Shown: positions 22,916 to 35,650, counted from the first letter of the stretch. The stretch: DNA of 64,000 nucleotides from Atherix ibis (GCA_958298945.1 OY282606.1:93999696-94063695), one strand, 5' to 3'. Notes: generated from the letters alone by a model not told the origin. Numbers and translations are program-made.

Positions 22916-25060
22916 AGGTCATCTACGCGATGTAAATTGATGTTAAAAAATCATACCCCTAACTTCAATAATGGAGAATAAATAACTCTTCCCAAAGGAG
23001 GTATTTAAACAAATACATTTAAATATGCTGTCTGCTATTATGTAAGAAACACTTTTTTTTTCAATTCTATAAAATTTAAATTTAAAAAAAGATTGAAACT
23101 TTTTTTTTTTAAAACAATGTGAATACATTAAATAGAAATAAAAAATTTATTAACATCCGCTCAAAGTTCAACTAACAAAAAAAAAACCGACAGTAAAATT
23201 CGAAGTAAAATCTTCGTGAGCTTTCATTAAGTCAACATAAAATATGTATTAGCTTATATTAAATATTTGTACCAAAAATATAAAATAAAGTGACTTGTTT
23301 AGTTAGAAAATCGGAATAACATAAAATTTGAAAATGATAGAACTTGTATATGAGGCGTAGGTGTACATAACTTCTAAGCCTTATATATGAACAATATATG
23401 TACTTCTTTAATTGCAAAACAATTTCAAGTTTTCAAAATATTTGATAAATTTCCATTGCGAAATAACAAGAAACTTTTTACATGTTTCTTAGGGTTTCAT
23501 AAAATATTCAACATAAAGTTATACGTTCTTCGTGCGGTTTCTTATTTAGAATTTACAAATAAATTTACAGTCTTATTATAGTATGCATATACACATGCTT
23601 GAACATATTTAAGTATGTCAACGATCCCACATAATTTTTGCCAATTTATAAGCTTAATGAGAAATATGATTTATTCAACTCACAAAATTATACATATTAT
23701 AAAATATTGAATTAAATTGTGAAAACGTTTTCCATTATAAGCTCAATAGTATTATACAATATGATTTAATCCATTAATTAAATTGGTTTACCTCCTCCTG
23801 AAAGCCGCAAACATATTTCTTGTTAAATTTGAGTAAATTAATTATTTTTTTATATCTTCGTTAGCATATAATTATACCATATGTTTCTGTATATAATTTT
23901 TGAAGATTTTACCAATAGTTCTACTCTATATAACTTGTTCAGACATAGCAGAATTTTTATTCTTTTATATATATGAGAGGGTATTATTTTTATTCCTTAA
24001 TAAGTGTATATACTGTAAATGGAAAATCAAGGACATATTCGACATTTTATTACGATATATATTCTAGTTATTGTAATAAGATGTTGCTTGATTGTCGTAG
24101 GAATGTACTACTTAATGGGCATAATACAACATCTGCTAAGTACATCTCTATTCCCATCACTTTAAGACACTCCTAAATGAGTTACTTATATCTTATAGAA
24201 CTAACGAATGTAGGTAAAACAAATACCTTCCACAGTATTTTCTCTACATTTCTCTACCTAAACAAGTACTGTAAACGTAAAAGGATTTAAATAAAAGAAA
24301 AGAAGATAAGTAAATATTTTAAATTTGACGAAAATAAATTAATTCCACTTCAAATATGTCAGTTTTGTGTATTATATAACAAAACGAATATTTATCTTTG
24401 CAAATAAATTAAAATTTACTTTGTCTAATTAGAAAAATAAAAAAATTATGGTAATTACAGTATTTTTGATTATTTTTATTTAAATGAGAATAATTGTTCA
24501 AAACATTAAAAACAATTTACTTCTTATATTTAAACTACGTAAAAGTTTTTTAAAAGCATTTAACATATTAAATTTTTATTAAAGAATTTATACGAAGCAT
24601 TATGATAAGTCAGTGATAAAATCTAAAAGACATGGCTTTGTAGAATTGGCATAAAAATTAAAGAATTTTATTACATGGCATTCTATAAAAAAACGTGATA
24701 TAGATTTTTATAAACATATAATGTTAATTAGTTTAGTTTTGATAGCCATTGAAAGCAGACAAAGTTCGTGTTTTTTTTTATTTATATGAGGAAAAAATAA
24801 TATCGTGTGTTAAAATTGTAAAATACTATTTTTTGAGGAAAAAAAAACAATGCTTAAAATCGAAAACAAGCTTATGGGACAAGTCACACTGAGCGCGTCG
24901 AAATAAAATCCATGATATCGTTTAAGAACACTGTCGAGTGAAAGTGTATGAGATAGCCGGCATAATAAACATCTATTAAGAATATGTATGTGAGACATTT
25001 TAAGAATATTTTTTAGATATTATAAGACTAAACATCAATGGAGTGTTTGGATATTTTTGC
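22916..25060. other. Long AT-rich stretch, no gene seen
   Basis: Low-complexity A/T DNA; no motif or ORF that I can support. Confidence 0.5.
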
Positions 25061-25149
25061 TAACATCTGTCCAAAAACGGGTTCTTCTAATAACATCAAT
25101 GGAGTGTTTTGACATTTTTAAGAGTAATACAAAATCCACACTTTTGAAT

Positions 25150-25520
25150 TAATGCGCCATTACGGACCAGAAATCACATCTGACTCAAAAAAAAGTGGAT
25201 CAAACGTACTATAAAATCTTCATCGACTATCTTGGAAAAAGGAAAAATAATAACAGGCCAGTATTATACTGCCTTATTAGAATAGTTGGATAAAGAAATT
25301 AAAACAAAACGACTACATTTGCTAAAGAAAAAAGGTCTGCTCTATAATGAAAATAAATCTGCACATTTATCGGCAATTACAAATGCAAAATTTGTTGAAT
25401 TACGTTATAAATTGCTTCACCAACCATCGTATTCTTATGATATGGCTTCATTTGATTTTTTCCTAGTTCCAAACATAAAAATGGCTTGGTATATTGAAAT
25501 TTGCATCCAATTCTAAATTT
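25150..25520 (+). pseudogene. Mariner-like transposase relic
   Basis: One frame at 25,310-25,490 reads KKGLLYNENKSAHLSAITNA, then KFVELRYKLLHQPSYSYDMA, then SFDFFLVPNIK. It corresponds to the mariner core from the second Asp (HHDNAPSHxS) to the third (YSPDLAPSDFFLFPNLK). The second Asp is replaced (YNENKSAH) and the third block is altered (YSYDMASFD). No terminal repeats seen. Confidence 0.65.
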
Positions 25521-25764
25521 AAAGTAGAAACTGAGACTTATTTCAAAGTATGACTAATCGTACTGCACAGATTGTATAAATGAGTTGGAATATCGTTGGA
25601 TACAGTGTATCAAGCTAACAGAAAAATTTATTAAAATATAAATCAATTTTTATTAAATACATTAATTTTTTCTTCAATGGATCACTAAATTATCATACTG
25701 CCCTTTTCTTATGATGCTTAAAATGGATGCTTTTAGCAGTGAATAAATGTCTATAACGAAAAGT

Positions 25765-25925
25765 AGATGTCAGTAGTTGTCATGTCTATATGAAAACATC
25801 TACACAAATGTATGCAAGCAGTACGATTTCTCGCCGCTTTTGCAATAATTTAGCCAGAAAATTAAGTACCCATATACGAAAATCTGACGTTCGGGCCTAT
25901 GCAGGTATTCTTTAATATAAGAATT
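25765..25925 (+). repeat. 5'-leader fragment of an SRGGHL-type element
   Basis: The block with GTACGATTTCTCGCCGCTTT then TGCAATAATTT and ATCTGACGTTCGGGCC is found in inverse orientation at about 42,720-42,830, just upstream of the transposase start of the element there. Only the leader is present here. Confidence 0.65.
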
Positions 25926-26149
25926 GTCTATGTAGAACATGCTGTCAACAAGTTTGTGGAAAATTGTTGGTTTTGTTAGTTGATGTCAATAAGTTTAATA
26001 ATACGGAAAAAATATTGAACAAAAATTTGTGTTAAATTTTGTGTTCCCAACAAAATTTCTTGTGATCAATCGTTGCTTAACATATATGGAAAAGGTCTGA
26101 TGATAGTTAGTCAGATATATAGAAAATATAGATATACGAGTAGTACAAA

Positions 26150-26700
26150 GAATTTAAAGATGGCCGACAAATGATTGAAGACCCACCTCGTTCCGAACAA
26201 CCTAGAACATTTTCAACATTATAAGAACATATTCGACTACGTGGCGATAGAAAATCGCATTATTCTAACTTAAAAGACATGTCGTAGGATCTGAAGATCA
26301 GTCACAAAAGAGTTTGCACCATTTTAGTTGGTGTTTTTGAAATAAGAGGCGTCATATTTTTGTCTGGCTTCTTCCGAAGGACTGATAATTTTTCAAAACC
26401 GCAAATAGATTGATGAACATATGCTGGAACAAGCAAATTCGGACTCTACTTTCATAAGACATTTGACAAGGTTAGAAGTTGGTTAGGAGTTTGACAATCA
26501 TGTGGAAATAGTGCCGAATTCGAAAAAACCACGTCAAAGTCGTTGTTGACTGTTTTCTTTGAGTATTGTGGTATTGTTCACTAGGATTTTCTTTTATGAG
26601 TACCATCAGAGATTAGGTTACCGGGAAAAAGTCTAGATTTTTCGTAGAAAATTTCTCGGAATTTGCACCGATGATCAATTACAAGGAACTATATCTTGTA
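26150..26700 (+). pseudogene. Mariner-like transposase relic
   Basis: FKDGRQMIEDPPRSEQPRTF at 26,155 resembles the inter-HTH linker FKxGRESVEDxPRSGRPxTS. SNLKDMSxDLKISHKRVCTI follows as the second HTH, and near 26,540-26,580 SLLTVFFEYCGIVH matches the catalytic-core block. Stops and frameshifts separate them; the last third is gone. Confidence 0.65.
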
Positions 26701-26979
26701 TCGACAAAATAGATACGAATGAATAATTAGTATTGTAAAAGTAATAATTTTTAAATTCACGAACAGAAATTGGATTTTATATACTATATCGAAAGTGCAT
26801 AGAATTTATTTAATAAACATATAAAGTCCTGCTTTTTTTCTTCTTCTTTAAAGGCGTGAACATTATCAATACAAGTCTGTCAGTATTTGGAAAATCAATG
26901 AAATTATTGTGGGTTCAGAAAACCACGGAAAACAATATATTTATAATAATACGGAAAACAATATTCAATAATACTTCTT

Positions 26980-27826
26980 ATAAAGAATTTTCGAATAAGA
27001 GTGATATGATTTCTTTTATAAAAAACACACTAATTGTTAAGGAAATTCAAATGTTTTTTATCTAATGTAAAGTACAATCGATACAATTTAGTTCTGAATA
27101 AAACGTCATTCAAATGGCCTCCACGACTTTTTATGCAGGAACGAATTCGATGCACCCAATTTTTGAGCACTTTTTCCACTAAATCAAGTCGTATATCATG
27201 AATAGCACGTTCAATATTGACTTCTAAAGCTTAAAGAGAGTCTGGTTTATTGCTAAAGACCAATGACTTCAAATAACCCTACAAGAAATAGTCTAATGGT
27301 GTTAAATCACAACTTCTTGGAGGCCATTCAATGTCACAATTTCTTGAAATAATCGAATCTCTAAACTTTTCACGTAGCCCCGTCTTGTTGGAACCAGATG
27401 TTGTCAAGATCAACTTCTTCCAAATTCGGCCATAAAAAGTTAGTTATCATCGATCTATACCGCTCTTCATTGACAGTAACGGTGTTCAAAAAAAAACCAG
27501 ATCAAAAACCACACCAAACTGTCAATTTAGGTGAATGTAATGGGTGTTCATGAATAATTTGTGGATTTTCTTCACACCAGAATCGACAGTTTTGTTTATT
27601 TACCGCGCCACTCAGATGAAAGTGAGCGCACGAAAAGTTGCAATTGGAGAACGATTATTTTGATAATAAAATTGAATAATTTGTAAACGTTGTTCTTGTG
27701 TATATCTCTTTATGATAAAATTGTAAACATTACTGAATACAATGAAAAAAAAATTAAATATCATGACATATTAAAAATAGCCGAAACGTTACTTTGAAAT
27801 CATATCACTCTTATTGGAAAACCCTA
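26980..27826 (-). mobile_element. Deleted SRGGHL-type element with 26-bp inverted repeats
   Basis: The left repeat at 26,988-27,013 (TTTTCGAATAAGAGTGAT then ATGATTTC) and the right repeat at 27,796-27,821 are complementary over 26 bases with one mismatch, next to TATA sequences. The element is about 0.85 kb and carries a shortened transposase. Confidence 0.8.
27085..27715 (-). pseudogene. SRGGHL-type transposase, internally deleted
   Basis: On the minus strand: YTQEQRLQIIQFYYQNNRSP (N-terminal HTH) runs almost directly into AVNKQNCRFWCEENPQIIHE (core), so the second HTH and first Asp region are deleted. Then come TVTVNEERYRSMITNFLWP, IWFQQDGAT (second Asp), and IISRNCDIEWPPRSCDLTPL then DYFL (third Asp). 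The C-terminus has AIHDIRLDLVEKVLKNW and SRGGHLNDV. The catalytic C-terminal half is still well preserved apart from a few stops. Confidence 0.85.
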
Positions 27827-28944
27827 TAGATAGGCAGAAAGTTTTACGTACTATTAAAAACTTACTAGAATATTTTTCCATCAAAATCAATTAAATGAGA
27901 AAGTTTAGGTTTTTGTTAGATTCCTATTATAAAAAATAAGCACTTACTATACTAATAGAATTTAAAGCATATACACGTATTAACAATAAATATTTTATTG
28001 AAATGAAAAAAATCTTATTTTGTGCATAATATATTTTTTTAAAGTAAAACCACTTTTATTAATTTCCGATCAATAAATTTATCTTCTCATATGAAATTTG
28101 TTAATTAAATAAAAAGTTTTAAAATTTTAGGAATTTTCTTATTAAAAAAAAAACAACAAATTATAATATATTACCATAAACTGTTTATTTTTAAAATATT
28201 TGCATATTAAAACTTGGGGTCATTAAAAATAAATTAAACAAATTTTAGGACAAAAATAATAGATATATTTATGAGTGAGTTTATATACGGTATTCTGAGT
28301 AAATTCTTAAACAGTTTTCCATCTTAATTTCTAGAGAAACTTTAGGGATATTTGTTTTGTATTATTGGCAATTAAATAAAACCGAAAATTATTCTTATTT
28401 CATACAAAGACATCCATATTAGTTATATAAACTCCGTGGCATCAGAACCTTTCTATCTATTTGTTCATTATTTGTTCTAAAATTTTAATTAAACACAAAT
28501 GTAAATTCCAATTACATACAAAACTCTTTTGCATTTCTTTGGAAATGTTTTACTCTAATATGTTCAGTATTATATTGTATCTCCTCATGAATAGATTGTA
28601 TGCCATCCACCCACTCACCAATAAGATATGTACGAGCGTAAGACGTGCACTCAGCTGGTAACAAATCTTTAAACATTTACATTGCAAATTGTTGTTTGAA
28701 CAGAGTATAAAAATTTTAATTAAGTGTTGATTTTTATTGTTTTTATAATAAATTTTTTTTATTATTTACTTATTTAGTTATTACTTTGGAAAATTTTCCT
28801 TACATCGAATGCAAAAGTTATCCGAAAGTTAATTATTATCGAAATAATGTTTTTTTGTTTGTTTGTAAAATCATTTAAATATCGTAATACGAAGTAGAGC
28901 AAAAAAGTAAGAAGACTGATTTATTTTTTTTATTCTATAAATCG
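27827..28944. other. AT-rich stretch, no gene seen
   Basis: Nothing recognised on either strand. Confidence 0.45.
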
Positions 28945-29460
28945 ATGGGATGCTGGAAGGTTTCAACTGGAATCGCCTTCAGGTTCACAATTTACTCCTT
29001 TAGATATTATCGATAGTACCAAGATGACGTACACGTACTTTAAAGTGTTTTTTTTTTAAAAACTTGGCGAATAAAAAAAAGTTACACAAAATTAAGGGGG
29101 CCTGAAAAACTAAAGGGATCCTTTTTTCAGACAAAAACTCGTTTAATGAAAATGGACTTTTAACAGAGAACGTTGTTATGTGTAAGATATACGATTTTAT
29201 ACGAAAACTATTTTCCGTGTCTATGGTAACACTCAGCATCAATATTAGTGGACAGTCTGACCGCACCAGAGCTCCTGCTCGTTCTTCATTTCCATAAGCT
29301 TTCCAAGTTGAAGGCATTCTGGAGCGAAGTTCATCTTTCACATGATGTCTTATGCCATCGAAAGTCTTGTGTACTTTTTTTAAGTCAAACTTACGAATTC
29401 ACCAAGCTTATTGAAAATTGTGATTTTACTGTTCTATTTTTTGTAACTCATATTCTATAG
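28945..29460 (-). pseudogene. Tc1/mariner-like transposase relic, family K
   Basis: The minus-strand piece from about 29,100 to 28,945 contains FFLFAKFLKKKHFKVRVRHL then GTIDNI, matching the post-catalytic DFFLFPKLKKxLKGRHFGTIDNI block. The following ELKAIPVExFQ block is damaged. 29,230-29,410 repeats sequence from 11,890-12,010 in the same orientation. Confidence 0.55.
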
Positions 29461-29880
29461 GGTTCCGTAGTTAGCGGAATACTGCACATTAAGAAGGAAC
29501 TAGCATACTATATAAGCTAAGTGCAAGGAAAGTACTTATCTTTACTAGGTCACGCTTAGTAATGCCAGTTTAATTACTTTTCTGCCAGGGCGAATAGTTT
29601 GTATTCCGTTGAGCATTGCCTTTTAAGATAAATTCAAAAGCTATAAACCTAAACTTATAATTAGAAATATTTCTCCTACGTATATTTGGGTGGAGGAGAG
29701 CTGAACTTGACGTAGCGCCTAATCCTGACAAATTGGAAGTAAGAAAAATAAGCTCTGAAGAAACCTGTATTGCCAAATAGACTTAAGTTATTTTAAAATA
29801 CTCCAAATAAACATTGTCGCACTAAGAATATTACATTATTATCCAATTTTTCCAACTTCAAAAATCAACTCAACTTCTTT
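29461..29880. other. No gene identified
   Basis: Nothing recognised with confidence between the relic and the LINE. Confidence 0.35.
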
Positions 29881-31850
29881 TCTTTAATAGACCCAAAAGC
29901 TTACTCCCAAATCTTGCCAAAATAGTGGAAAAATTGATTTGAAAATGGCTTTATCGCATTCTCGAAGACAAAAACGTAATCCCCCATCACCCATTTGGCT
30001 CTCGAAGTGAACACTCCACTATTCAACAGTGTCATCGTATGGTTGACTTTATGGCATCTTCTTTTAAGCTCAGGCTTTCGATCGAGTATACCATTCTGGG
30101 CTTCTCTGAGAGCTTATGATAATATTTCCTAGTCCATACTTTCTTATAATCACACCATGCCTTTTGGTGCGATATTTACAGATAGTTGAGAGAGTTGAAC
30201 TTTCTGAGATATCGCCTACACGAGCAGGTGTCCCTCAAGGTAGTATACTTGGTCCTTTAGTATACTTGGTCCTTTATGAGATCAACTCATATTTACTGCC
30301 TTAAAAAATGGTTCAAAAAGTGGAAAGTGAAAGTGAATGAACAAAAATGCGTTCATGTTATTTTTACTCTTCGTCAAGAACCATCTCCTTCCATAACCTT
30401 GGACGGAAATGTTATTCCACCAAAAGACAAAGTACTTTGACTAGGACTTAAGTTTGACAAAAAAAAAACGAATTTAATGGACGATACAAGTAGCTGCTAC
30501 GATTCTTAGACGCAAGATCCAAGCTAACAATCGAAAACAAATTGCCACCTTACAATACGAGGTCTGTTCAAAAAGTATCGCGAATTTTGAATTTCCGTGG
30601 GTTACGTATATTCGATTTTCGATTTTTTGTGGCGTTATGTTGGTACTCATGTCTCTCACTTATGCCGGTAATTTCGGGCATTTTGAATGTTCAGTAAATT
30701 TTTTACAGCTGCTTTGTTTGCACGTGTTTTGGCTCGTCTTCGATTTTTGCCCGAAGCTATCTTAAACCGAAGGAACGTTTATCGGTGGTACAAAATGTTC
30801 TAAGAGGGCCGAAAAGATGTGACCAAAGAAAAGCGCGCCGGAAGCCCGAGCACGTCAACAACAGACGAAAACATTGATGAAGTGAAGAAAATAGTATTGG
30901 CCAATCGTCGAATCACCGTTAGAGAAGTTGATGAGGACTTAAAACATAACTCGTGCCATTCGATTTTTACCAATGATTTGGCGTGAGACGGGTCGCCGCG
31001 AAATTCATACCAAAATTGCTCAATTTCGACCAAAAACAGCATCGCATTAACATTGCTAAGAACCTCTTGGACTCTGTCTACGATGATCCAAATTTGCTCC
31101 AGAGGGTCATAACTGGTGACGAATCATGGGTTTATGGTTATGACGTGCAAACGAAAGCTCAATCATCCCAATAGAAGCTGCCGCACGAGCCAAGATCGAA
31201 AAAAACGCGCCAAGTTCGGTCGAATGTGAAGGTTTTGCTTACAGTTTTCTTCGATTGCAGGGGCGTGGTGCATCATGAGTTCTTGCCACAGGGTAGAACG
31301 GTCAATAAGGAATATTACCTGCAAATTATGCTGAAAAAAGTGACAGGGGCGGATCTAGCCCCCTGTGACTTTTTCTTGTTTCTGAAACTGAAGAGCCCCA
31401 TGAAAGGATGACGCTACGCTACGATTGAGGAGATAAAGACGGCATCGAAGGAGGAGCTGAACAAGATCACAAAAAATATTTTTTTTTAGTGCTTCGAGGA
31501 TTGGAAAAAACGTTGGTACAAGTGTATAGTATTTGGTGGGGATTACTTTGAAGGGGACAAAATAGATATTCATGAAAAAATAAATAATTTTTGAAAAAAT
31601 ACAAAATTCGCGATACTTTTTGAACAGACCTCGTACAGTACTGAAGTCAATCTGAACGTACGGACTTGAACCTTAGGGTTCGAAAAATCATTCCAATTAC
31701 CTCTGAATTCAATCAATGCCCCATATTATGTGCGTAATATTGTTCTCCATCGTGTCCGTGAACTGTCCATAACCCATTAAAAAATATTCCATTTCCGTCT
31801 AAGCAATCTTTGTAATACTCTTGTTAAAGAACTATCCTCATCGACCCTCG
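29881..31850 (+). pseudogene. Jockey-like LINE ORF2 fragment, split by a mariner
   Basis: The 29,881-30,555 part has SLLPNLAKIVEKLI, HPFGSRSEHSTIQQCHRMVD (fingers/palm), SPTRAGVPQGSILGPLVY, KVNEQKCVHVIFTLRQEPSP and GNVIPPKDKV. After the mariner at 30,558-31,633 the sequence continues with TVLKSIxTYGLE and NIVLHR-type tail blocks (31,636-31,760). A 17-bp stretch TAGTATACTTGGTCCTT is duplicated in tandem at 30,240-30,273. Frameshifts and stops are common. Confidence 0.8.
30558..31633 (+). mobile_element. Mariner, family A, deleted copy inside the jockey-like LINE
   Basis: Termini CGAGGTCTGTTCAAAAAGTA (left) and its complement (right) are intact, with TA at 30,556-30,557 and 31,634-31,635. The transposase (about 30,735-31,600) lacks its first ~40 residues. 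It keeps KKIVLANRRITVREVDEDL, ITGDESWVYGYD (first Asp) and LLTVFFDCRGVVHHEFL. It then jumps from EYYLQIMLKK to DLAPCDFFLF, so the second Asp is missing. It ends with FEGDKIDIHE. Several frameshifts. Confidence 0.92.
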
Positions 31851-33721
31851 TAATAAACACCCAGTAACGTCCCAAAACACGACAGGCAGAGAAACATCGG
31901 TGGGTACTTTCCCGTCAATGTATTCCTACGACAAAAATATCATATGTTGTAGTTGAAAAAAATTATAAAATTCTTCAAACCAAGAGAATATAATAATTTA
32001 TTTTGATTTAAATAAAATTTTTCAACTTTTTCTAAATGCTATATTCAGAAAAAATATCAAACCAAAAAATTGGTACTTAGAATAATTGATATTTTTAATT
32101 AAATTTAGATAAATTCAAACTATATTACGAAATAAATCAAATGTTATAACATACAAAAGAAGAAAAAAACTGTTTTTAATTTTGTAATAAATTATGGGAT
32201 TTTATGTCGCCATATGGCAATATTGCTACAATGGTAATTTTACAGGATGAAGACTCTTCATTTTGGTAATAAGTTTCTTCATAATTAAGTTGATTCTATA
32301 CTTCATTTTGATAATAAAATACCTTCAATTTAGTGCAAGTATCTTAGAGTTAGCATAATCAGAACAGGCCTAACACGGAGCTTCCTTATATTTCTAATAT
32401 TATATTACGTATGTACATCATGTAATGTTCAAGCTCTAGAGAATAAATAGACACCTGTGTGCTGTGTCCTGCTTAATGAAAATTTTATTCGAGAGGGAAC
32501 ACTATGCAAATCACCTTAATAATCAGTATAGACGCTTCCATATTTATAATAAACACTATCAAAAAAAGGAGCGGACAAGGAAGTGAGGTATTTATATAAG
32601 GAGATGGTGATGCTTTCCTTATATACGAGACTCATACCAAGGAATTTATCTGACTTGAACATCTGGTTTTGAAGCATAATTCTACTCTATTTAGTTGATT
32701 TGAGAACTACTTCAAGGAAATTTTAGTAGTGCTGGTGAATGATTTATGAGAACGTTTAACAATTCCTCGTTACCATAACAGATAAGATAGTAAAAATACT
32801 GCCTGATCTACTCTATTTATATACAAATTCATCCGAAAATAAATATTTGCTTATATATTTTCAATTTAATTATATATATATCCCTTTCTGACCGTAGAAA
32901 ATATAATACAATAAAAACTAGCTTTCAAAATTGATTTTAATAAGTTCTATAATATAGAACTGTGTACTTTTAATAATATGAAAATATTATCAAGAAAGCG
33001 AAAATCCAAGCAACAAGACTAAGACGCAATTGGTTTGAGGCTACAGCAAAAGGACTGCAACTGAGTATGAAATGGAAGATTTCATTCTCATATAAATTTC
33101 TCTATTTATATTAAATCCCCAAAGATATAAGCACAAACAAAGGTTGGATAGCTTAAAGGGCAAAGAGCTTCACAATATATTGCACAATATTTCCCGAACG
33201 GATTTTCTTCATATAAAACCAAAACCATTACTACTTTTATCCATTTTTGACCCATATTCTCATGTAGAAGAATATACGACCATGTAAATATCGATCACGT
33301 AATTTTACTATAAAATACTATCATGATTGCATGTATCAATATTCAAATTTTCTACTGGCTAGATGTGCATTCAATGTTTTCACATCGAATATTGCACATA
33401 AAATAGTGTAATTGGTGTATCTTCGAATTTATCGTATGACAGTCGATGCCAATAAAATACAATTTTAATATAATATCATCGAACATTTTATCCAAACATT
33501 AAAGGATATTCTATAAAACAAACGATGCATATATGCATAGTAATATTATTTTTCGGATAGAATTTTAAAAGGATTTTCATTAGAATTTCAATTTCATTTT
33601 CATGTATATGAATTTACTTAAATTTTATGAAAATAAATTCACTGAAATAGATTTTATTTATGATGATACTTTTGGAGAAAGAAAATATCTAATTGATTTT
33701 TATTGTTTATCTTTTTGTTAC
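31851..33721. other. Long AT-rich stretch, no gene seen
   Basis: Nothing recognised; no ORF above background. Confidence 0.45.
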
Positions 33722-33812
33722 CACATGCTGGAAGGTTTCAACTGGAATTGCGGCTCAGCTCATCGGCTAAACTCCTTTGGATGTTATCGACAGTATCAAT
33801 ATTACGTCCAGG
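33722..33812 (-). pseudogene. Tc1/mariner-like transposase tail, family K
   Basis: On the minus strand, frames give DVILILSITSKGV and IDTVDNIQRSLADELSRNSS, corresponding to the family K C-terminal TIDNIQxxVTDELKAIPVExFQ region. Jockey-like LINE sequence starts directly after. Confidence 0.5.
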
Positions 33813-35650
33813 TGTGTTTCTTGATATATCAAATACTTTTGATCGAGTGTGCCATCCTGGACTACTCAAGAGCTTTCTTCCCTTTTTTAAAATGATATAT
33901 CTTCCAATACCATTTTTCAAGTTATATTTAAAGTGATTGTTATGCAATACCTCCCATTGCAGCTGGTGTGCCTCAAAGTAGTATCTTTAGTTCATTCCTA
34001 TACAATATTTATACCTTTGACATACCAACTAATTCCAAAACCAATTCAATATCCAAACAGCCTCAAAATATCTACAATCCCATATTAAAAATCATCAAGA
34101 CTGGTTTAAGAGATGGAAAGTGAAAGAAATTAGCAGAATAGTGTTCATGCTACCTTTACCCTCTGCAAAGATCGACACATTCCTATATACGAGGTCTGTT
34201 CAAAAAGTATCGCGAATTTTGTGTTTTTTCAAAAATTATTTATTTATTTATGAATATCTATTTTGTCCCCTTCAAAGTAAACCCATCGTTTTTCCCAATC
34301 CTCGAAACACTTCAAAAAATCATTTTTTGTGATCTTGTTCAGCTCCTCCTTCGATGACGTCTTTATCTCCTCAATCGTAGCGTTGCGTCGTCCTTTCATG
34401 GGGCTCTTCAGTTTCGGGAACAAGAAAAAGTCACAAGGGGCCAGATCTGGGGAATACAATGGCTGCGGCATTATTAGTGTGTTGTTTTCGGCCAAAAATT
34501 CTCGCACAAGCAACGATGCGGGAGCAGGGGCGTTATCATGGTGCAAAAGCCAATTTTTGTTCTTCCACAAATCCGGGCGTTTCTGGCGGATTGCTTCGCA
34601 CAACTTGGGAAGGAGCTGTTGGACTCTGGACTGTTAGCAATGTTAATGCGATGCTGTTTTTGGTAGAAAATGGGCAAAAATCGAAGACAAGTCAAAACAC
34701 GTGCAAGCAAAGCAGCTGTCAAAAATTAACTGAACATTCAAAATGGCAGAGCTTGTTGACATAAGTGAGAGACAGAAGTACCACTATAACGCCACAAAAA
34801 ATCGAAAATCGATTATACGTAAACCGCGGAAATTCAATATTCGCGATACTTTTTGAACAGACCTCGTACCTTAATGGCACCGTCATTCCACCAAAAGACA
34901 AAGTACGCTACCTGAGACTTAACTTAGACAAATGACTTACTTGGAAACGGTTCACGAAATTAAGAAGACTGGAAGTTAATACACATTATCAACTATCACT
35001 TAGACTGCTGGACAATAAATCAAAACTGGTAGTAAAGAACAAAATTTTAATTTACAGCACAAATTTAAAACCGATCTGTACATACGGAATTGAACTGCGA
35101 GGGTCTATTAAGAATTGCAAAATAATAATAAAAAGTTTCATTATTAATTATCGCTCCACTACAATTATCTAATTATCCAGAGTTTCCTTTCATATAAGTA
35201 CAAATTCCCTTAATCCAATCTCTTCCAAAAAATTGTAAACAAACTTATTTATGATTGTACGTTTCTCGTAATAAAAATTTTCATTTCCAGTTATCTTATT
35301 ACTACAGTTCATCAGTTAAAAACTTTCCTTCGAACACTATTTACCTCAACCCAAAATCCTCCAAAAAAAATCATAATACCAATGCTATCCATCGTGACAA
35401 GTATTTCCTTTGCTCATGATCGATGGATTTCTCGTTATAAAAAGTATAATTACTGCATATCCAACCACTATGACTATTTTATTAAAATACTTTCCTCGAT
35501 TCGATTTGCTTTAAGCATCAATCCAAATTCCTTCGAAAAATCGCGACCAAAATTATTTATTGGTACTTAAATATTTCCTTTGTTGATTCTTCATTATAAA
35601 CAGTCTCATTCCCGATTATCCTATTACTGCAATCCTCTTAATAAAAATGT
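33813..35650 (+). pseudogene. Jockey-like LINE ORF2 fragment, split by a mariner, with repeated 3' tails
   Basis: VFLDISNTFDRVCHPGLLKS (33,818) and AAGVPQSSIFSSFLYNIYT (33,960-34,010) are reverse transcriptase blocks. A mariner sits at 34,190-34,866. Beyond it the thumb continues: LNGTVIPPKDKVRYLRLNLD, SLRLLDNKSKLVVKNKILIY and ICTYGIEL. From about 35,211 a degenerate C-terminal module (NPxxxxKI...ISxYxKYNYxxSNHYxxLIK) recurs two to three times at roughly 130-170 bp spacing, to 35,645. This suggests tandem tails or stacked insertions. All frames are broken. Confidence 0.75.
34190..34866 (-). mobile_element. Mariner, family A, short deletion derivative in the LINE
   Basis: Intact ends with TA at 34,188-34,189 and 34,867-34,868; total 677 bp. 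The 5' leader (RVLTCLRFLP) is joined directly to FYQKQHRINIANS, then jumps to the C-terminal half: KNKNWLLHHDNAPA (second Asp), LYSPDLAPCD (third Asp), ending FEGDKIDIHK. The 5' deletion junction looks the same as in the copy at 63.7 kb. Confidence 0.93.

Noticed and set aside
29000..29341. 113-codon minus-strand ORF as a gene
   Set aside because: Its end is a family K transposase relic and the rest is shared with the relic at 11.6-12.1 kb.
31851..33721. Short ORFs in long AT-rich stretches (also 10.2-11.6, 22.9-25.0, 38.3-41.0 and 48.7-50.3 kb)
   Set aside because: Lengths of 60-80 codons, composition-biased and without motifs; expected by chance.
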